Assembly: GCA_016926755.1 (NCBI GenBank)
Contig: JAFGNZ010000185.1
Location: 1 to 34,809, forward strand
Direction: 5' to 3'
Source: Myxococcaceae bacterium
Lineage (GTDB): Bacteria > Myxococcota > Myxococcia > Myxococcales > Myxococcaceae
Length of the DNA stretch: 34,809 bases
Shown here: positions 31,566 through 34,809 of the stretch, piece after piece
Layout: each line of letters starts with the position of its first letter
How positions within the stretch are numbered: position 1 is the first letter of the stretch
Position numbers and translations under genes: made by a program
The notes under the pieces: model-generated
What the model was told of the DNA's origin: nothing
Databases searched by the model: none
Seen by the model: only the letters and a program-made list of their open reading frames with translations

Positions 31566-32666
31566 CTACGGTGTGCTGGCCACTCCCGGCAGATCGATCG
31601 CGCAGTCCTGCGGGTAGAGGATGTAGGTGTAGGGATTATCCGTCCCCGGCACGACACCCGCGTCCCGGAAGGAGTAGGTGCAGCTGGAAAAGGTGCCGCC
31701 GTCCTCCGGGTTGGTGAAGCCGCCGTCCGCGCAGGGCACGTGGCTGTAGGTATCCCACACACCGCGGATGCCATTGGGGAAGCTGACGGAGCCGCCGTCA
31801 TTGACGACGTTGCGCCAGTCGCAGCGAGGGGGGCCGCCGTCGAACGTCTCGCCGAAGGTCTTGTCGTTGCTCACCAGCACGCCGCCCGTCACCTCGAAGC
31901 CCAGGTGGACGTTGTTCTCCGGGTCCTCCGGGCGCTGCTTGAGGGCCACCGGGTTGGCGTTGGTGATGGAGACCGGCCCCGGGATGTGAACGCGCGTGCC
32001 GCCGAACTCGGGGTTGGCCGCCACCGCGCCACCGTCGGCATCGCCGAAGCCCGCCGGAACAGTGTTGTCCACCGGCACCTCAGCGGTGCCCAGCTGGGTG
32101 ATGACGAGGCTGCCGGAGACGTTCGGCAGACCGAAGGCGCTCTTCAGCGCAGGCCGGTAGGCATTGCGCGTCTTGAGCTGACGCTCGGAGTTCGAGGCGT
32201 TGACATCCGAGGCGATGGCGTTGATGCGACGAAAGACACCCTCGATCCTCAGCACGTCACCCAGCTGCGGCTCATACTTCGTAGGAACGTCCTGGTAGAA
32301 CTTGTCGACCCAGAGGCCCTCGTTCTTGAAGCACGGATCAACGACCCAGAACTGGGAGATGGAGTCACCCTGGCCGCCCCGGGTGGTGTCATCCACCGCG
32401 ATGACGACCACGTACTCCAGCGTGACCGCCCGCCCCTGGGCTCCGGTCGCACGGAGCTGGCCGATGGGGCCACGGCCCTGGCTGTCCGGCCGCGGACACA
32501 CCCTCGGGCCGGCGTCCGCGCCGCCATCGGTACCACCATCACCCTGGCTGCAGACGCCCGTGCACCCGTTCGGGCCACCGTCGGGATCAGGATCCTCACG
32601 GCCGGAACAGCCCATGAGCGCAGTGGCCATCAGCACCACCGCGCCCAGAGTCTTGCGCCGTTGCAT
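31566..32666 (-). CDS. DGG-rich lipoprotein of unknown function
   Basis: A 366-residue lipoprotein: MQRRKT start, hydrophobic core, lipobox LMGC (Cys19), then a Gly/Asp low-complexity tether (DGGTDGGADAG) with Cys pairs, typical of myxobacterial outer-membrane lipoproteins. The body is beta-rich with regular Gly, Asn and Asp turns (LEYVVVIAVDDTTRGG, QLGDVLRIEGVFRRIN, SFRDAGVVPGTDNPYTYILYPQDC). I do not recognise an enzyme motif. The ATG at 32666 is preceded by AGGAG nine bases upstream. It sits upstream of the Ser/Thr kinase by 100-170 bases in the same direction, so both could share a transcript. A promoter candidate lies at 32740-32769. Confidence 0.82.
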   Translation of the reverse strand: MQRRKTLGAVVLMATALMGCSGREDPDPDGGPNGCTGVCSQGDGGTDGGADAGPRVCPRPDSQGRGPIGQLRATGAQGRAVTLEYVVVIAVDDTTRGGQGDSISQFWVVDPCFKNEGLWVDKFYQDVPTKYEPQLGDVLRIEGVFRRINAIASDVNASNSERQLKTRNAYRPALKSAFGLPNVSGSLVITQLGTAEVPVDNTVPAGFGDADGGAVAANPEFGGTRVHIPGPVSITNANPVALKQRPEDPENNVHLGFEVTGGVLVSNDKTFGETFDGGPPRCDWRNVVNDGGSVSFPNGIRGVWDTYSHVPCADGGFTNPEDGGTFSSCTYSFRDAGVVPGTDNPYTYILYPQDCAIDLPGVASTP

Positions 32667-32739
32667 CGCGTTCTTCTCCTATTATGGATTTTCCGGCGCC
32701 GTGCTCCATAGAGTCCGGCAGCTTCCGGCGTGAGCAAAC

Positions 32740-32769
32740 CTTATACCGAGGGGGCGTGCGGGCCGGCAA
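32740..32769 (-). promoter_or_regulatory. Promoter candidate for the DGG-rich lipoprotein
   Basis: On the minus strand, TTGCCG (32769-32764), an 18-base spacer and TATAAG (32745-32740). It would give a leader of about 67 bases to ATG 32666. It lies between divergent genes and may overlap control of the plus-strand oxidoreductase. Confidence 0.4.
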
Positions 32770-32817
32770 GGCAGCCCGTCCGCCCCCTGTGACACACGCG
32801 AAGAATCCGAGGGACGC

Positions 32818-33846
32818 ATGAAGGCGGTGGTGTTCCACCAGCACGGAGATGAGGGGGTCCTTCAACTCACGGAGTTCCCTGACCCGACCCCAGGCGCACG
32901 CGATGTGTTGGTGCGCGTCAAGGCCGTGGCGCTCAATCACCTGGATCTCTGGACCCGCCAGGGGTGGCCCGGGCTGAAGCTGGAGCTGCCTCACATCCTG
33001 GGCAGCGACATCGCCGGCGTGGTGGAGCGCGTGGGGCCGGAGGTGAAGGATCTGGCGCCTGGCACCGAGGTCCTCGTGAACCCCGGGCTGTCCTGCGGAG
33101 CCTGCGAGCGCTGCCTTCGGGGCGAGGACAACCTCTGCCGCGGCTACCGGATCATCGGCGAGCACGTGCGCGGCGGGTACGCGGAGCTGATCTCCGTGCC
33201 CCGGCAGAACATCCTCCCGAAGCCCACGCGCCTCACCTTCGCCGAGGCCGCGTGTCTGCCGCTCACCTCTCTCACCGCCTGGACGATGCTGGTGCGCCGC
33301 GCCGGCGTGCAGCCAGGAGAGACGGTGCTGGTGCACGCGGCGGGCTCCGGGGTGGGCAGCGCGGCCGTGCAGATCTGCAAGCTGCTGGGGGCCAAGGTGA
33401 TCGCCACCGCCTCCACCGAGGAGAAGCTGAAGCGCGCCCGGGAGCTGGGGGCTGATCACACCATCAACTACCGCGAGAAGGACTTCCTCGATGAGGTGAA
33501 GCGCATCACCCAGCGGCGGATGGTGGACGTCGTCTTCGAGCATGTCGGCGCCGCCACCTTCGAGAAGAGCGTGGCGTGCCTGCCCAACGGCGGGCGGCTC
33601 GTCACCTGCGGGGCGACGACGGGCTACGAGGTGAAGCTGGACCTGCGGGTGCTCTTCTACAAGCGCATCTCCCTGCTGGGCTCCACCATGGGCAGCAAGG
33701 GCGATCTCTTCCGCGTCCTCCAGCTCGTGGGGGAGGGCCGGCTCAAGCCCGTCCTGGATCGAACGCTGCCGCTGGCGGACGCGGCGCTGGCGCACCGGCT
33801 CCTCAAGGATCGTGCTCAGTTCGGCAACATCGTCCTGCTCCCCTAG
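32818..33846 (+). CDS. Zinc-containing MDR-family oxidoreductase
   Basis: A 342-residue medium-chain dehydrogenase/reductase, NAD(P)-dependent. The N-terminus MKAVVFHQHG and VRVKAVALNHLDLW belong to the quinone-oxidoreductase/zinc-dehydrogenase family. The structural zinc site is complete: CGACERCLRGEDNLC, four Cys. The nucleotide-binding Rossmann motif is VLVHAAGSGVGSAAVQ. The catalytic-zinc positions differ from classical alcohol dehydrogenases (NHLD where Cys is usual, GSDIAG where GHE is usual), so the catalytic zinc is probably absent and the enzyme is nearer to quinone or enoyl reductases. The ATG at 32818 has GAGGG upstream. The phosphodiesterase gene follows by 36 bases and may be co-transcribed. 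Substrate unknown. Confidence 0.9.
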   Translation: MKAVVFHQHGDEGVLQLTEFPDPTPGARDVLVRVKAVALNHLDLWTRQGWPGLKLELPHILGSDIAGVVERVGPEVKDLAPGTEVLVNPGLSCGACERCLRGEDNLCRGYRIIGEHVRGGYAELISVPRQNILPKPTRLTFAEAACLPLTSLTAWTMLVRRAGVQPGETVLVHAAGSGVGSAAVQICKLLGAKVIATASTEEKLKRARELGADHTINYREKDFLDEVKRITQRRMVDVVFEHVGAATFEKSVACLPNGGRLVTCGATTGYEVKLDLRVLFYKRISLLGSTMGSKGDLFRVLQLVGEGRLKPVLDRTLPLADAALAHRLLKDRAQFGNIVLLP

Positions 33847-33882
33847 CCGCGCGGATCCAGCGCACGAAGCGAGAGTCCTCCC

Positions 33883-34710
33883 ATGGCGCACCGGCTCCCC
33901 AAGTTCCTCCAGGGTCTGAAGCCGACCCTCCACATCGCCCACCGGGGCGGCGCCCTCCTGGCGCCGGAGAACACCCTCCACGCCTTCCGCATGGCCGTGG
34001 AGCGCTACCACACGCACATGCTGGAGCTGGACGTCCACCTCACGCGCGACGGCGAGCTGGTCGTCGCCCATGACTCCACCCTCGATCGCTGCACCGATGG
34101 CGCCGGGCCCCTGGCGGCGCTCACCCTCTCCGAGCTGCAGCGGTTGGATGCCGGCTTCCACTTCACCCCCGATGGAGGCCGCACCTTCCCCTTCCGCGGG
34201 CAGGGCGTCCGCGTCCCCACCCTGCGCGAGGTGCTGCGCGCCTTCCCCGGCCTGCGCATCAACCTGGAGATGAAGCCGGAGCCCCCTGGCACCGAGGACG
34301 CCCTCCACCAGGTGCTGCGCGAGGAGCACGCCTTGGATCTCGTGTGCATGGGCAGCGAGCACGACGCCGTCGCCGAGCGCCTGGCCCACCGCATGCCGGA
34401 CGCCTGCCACTTCTACCCGCGCGAGGCCCTCATCGCCTACGTCCTCCCCGTGCGCGCCGGAGAGACGCCTCCGGTGGATCCGCGCTACACCGTGATCGAC
34501 ATGCCCGTGTACCTCGGAGAGCTGCGCCTGGTGGACGAGGACTTCCTCCGCGCCGCCGCCCGCCACGGCAAGTGGGTCAATGTCTGGACCGTGGATGAGC
34601 CCGCGGAGATGCGCCGCCTCGTCTCCGAAGGAGTCGGCGGTATCATGACGGACCGTCCGGATCTGCTGCGGCAGGTCCTCGATGATTCTTCCCTCGCGCC
34701 ATCAGCCTGA
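33883..34710 (+). CDS. Glycerophosphodiester phosphodiesterase
   Basis: Hydrolyses glycerophosphodiesters to glycerol-3-phosphate and an alcohol, in phospholipid turnover. It is 275 residues with the full GDPD core: HIAHRGGALLAPENTLHAF, ELDVHLTRDGELVVAHD, STLDRCTDG, INLEMKP and a C-terminal VNVWTVDEPAEMRRL, GGIMTDRPDLL. His, Glu and Asp of HRG, ENT and ELDV are present. There is no signal peptide, so it is a cytoplasmic form. It follows the oxidoreductase by 36 bases in the same direction. Confidence 0.95.
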   Translation: MAHRLPKFLQGLKPTLHIAHRGGALLAPENTLHAFRMAVERYHTHMLELDVHLTRDGELVVAHDSTLDRCTDGAGPLAALTLSELQRLDAGFHFTPDGGRTFPFRGQGVRVPTLREVLRAFPGLRINLEMKPEPPGTEDALHQVLREEHALDLVCMGSEHDAVAERLAHRMPDACHFYPREALIAYVLPVRAGETPPVDPRYTVIDMPVYLGELRLVDEDFLRAAARHGKWVNVWTVDEPAEMRRLVSEGVGGIMTDRPDLLRQVLDDSSLAPSA

Positions 34711-34716
34711 GAGCCC

Positions 34717-34809
34717 ATGCCCCGCACCGTGTCTCGCAAGCGCCCCGCTCCCGCCGCCCCCCCCCCCCCCCCCCCCCCGCGGGCCCCCCCCCCCCCCCCC
34801 CCCCCCCCC
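34717..34809 (+). CDS. Start of an unidentified gene, truncated by window end
   Basis: An ATG at 34717 opens a frame beginning M-P-R-T-V-S-R-K-R-P-A-P-A-A that then reads into proline codons of the poly-C tract. It lies 6 bases after the phosphodiesterase stop, so it could be the next gene of that operon. Only about 13 codons are trustworthy; nothing can be said about the product. Confidence 0.35.
   Translation, partial: MPRTVSRKRPAPAAPPPPPPPRAPPPPPPPP
34757..34809. other. Poly-C tracts at the window end, probably an artefact
   Basis: A run of 22 Cs (34757-34778), then GCGGG, then 26 Cs to the last base. Such pure runs at a contig end are typical of assembly or sequencing noise and unlike the rest of the sequence. 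Confidence 0.7.

Overview
The window is GC-rich chromosomal DNA from a myxobacterium, most likely of the Myxococcus/Archangium/Cystobacter group. The lineage call rests on a SitA6-type lipoprotein with a SitI6-type double-CXXC partner (families known from Myxococcus), a Ser/Thr kinase with a membrane anchor, hybrid histidine kinases, and lipoproteins rich in DGG or FG-motif repeats. The sequence enters a kinase gene already in progress at base 1. It ends in two pure-C runs that look like an assembly or read artefact at a contig end. No rRNA, tRNA, CRISPR array, insertion sequence or prophage was seen, and no gap between genes exceeds 300 bases.

Layout. 1-6.4 kb: the 3' part of a hybrid histidine kinase (+), then three minus-strand genes: a metallophosphoesterase that resembles the eukaryotic lariat-debranching enzyme Dbr1, a large lipoprotein with six FG-motif (ASH-like) domains and a von Willebrand A domain, and an EamA/DMT transporter. 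6.5-12.8 kb: uvrA (+), facing a minus-strand group made of a SitA6-like toxin lipoprotein and its SitI6-like immunity partner, a membrane protein with six eight-cysteine repeats, and a DUF454/YbaN membrane protein. 13.0-16.5 kb: two POT-family peptide transporters in tandem (+), the second carrying a soluble insert between transmembrane segments.

16.5-22.6 kb: a three-gene minus-strand operon with overlapping start and stop codons. Transcription order is a receiver-like/PilZ/GNAT-like protein, a SAM methyltransferase, then a large kinase (sensor, kinase 1, receiver, kinase 2). This is the most system-like unit in the window and I do not recognise it as a described pathway. 22.8-24.9 kb: nadA, a zinc-ribbon protein, and a secreted metallothionein-like protein whose upstream region has a 12-base direct repeat spaced 20 bases. 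25.0-28.8 kb: a polytopic membrane protein, an unassigned 400-residue protein and a SprT-like metalloprotein. 28.9-34.8 kb: a membrane-anchored Ser/Thr kinase whose N-terminus has no usual start codon, a DGG-rich lipoprotein, a zinc-type alcohol dehydrogenase/quinone reductase family protein, a glycerophosphodiester phosphodiesterase, and the start of a gene lost in the poly-C end.

General traits. Five convergent gene pairs are separated by only 4 to 21 bases. One convincing intrinsic terminator was found, and it is strand-specific because it needs G-U pairs. Long open frames antisense to real genes are by-products of GC-rich codon use and are not annotated.
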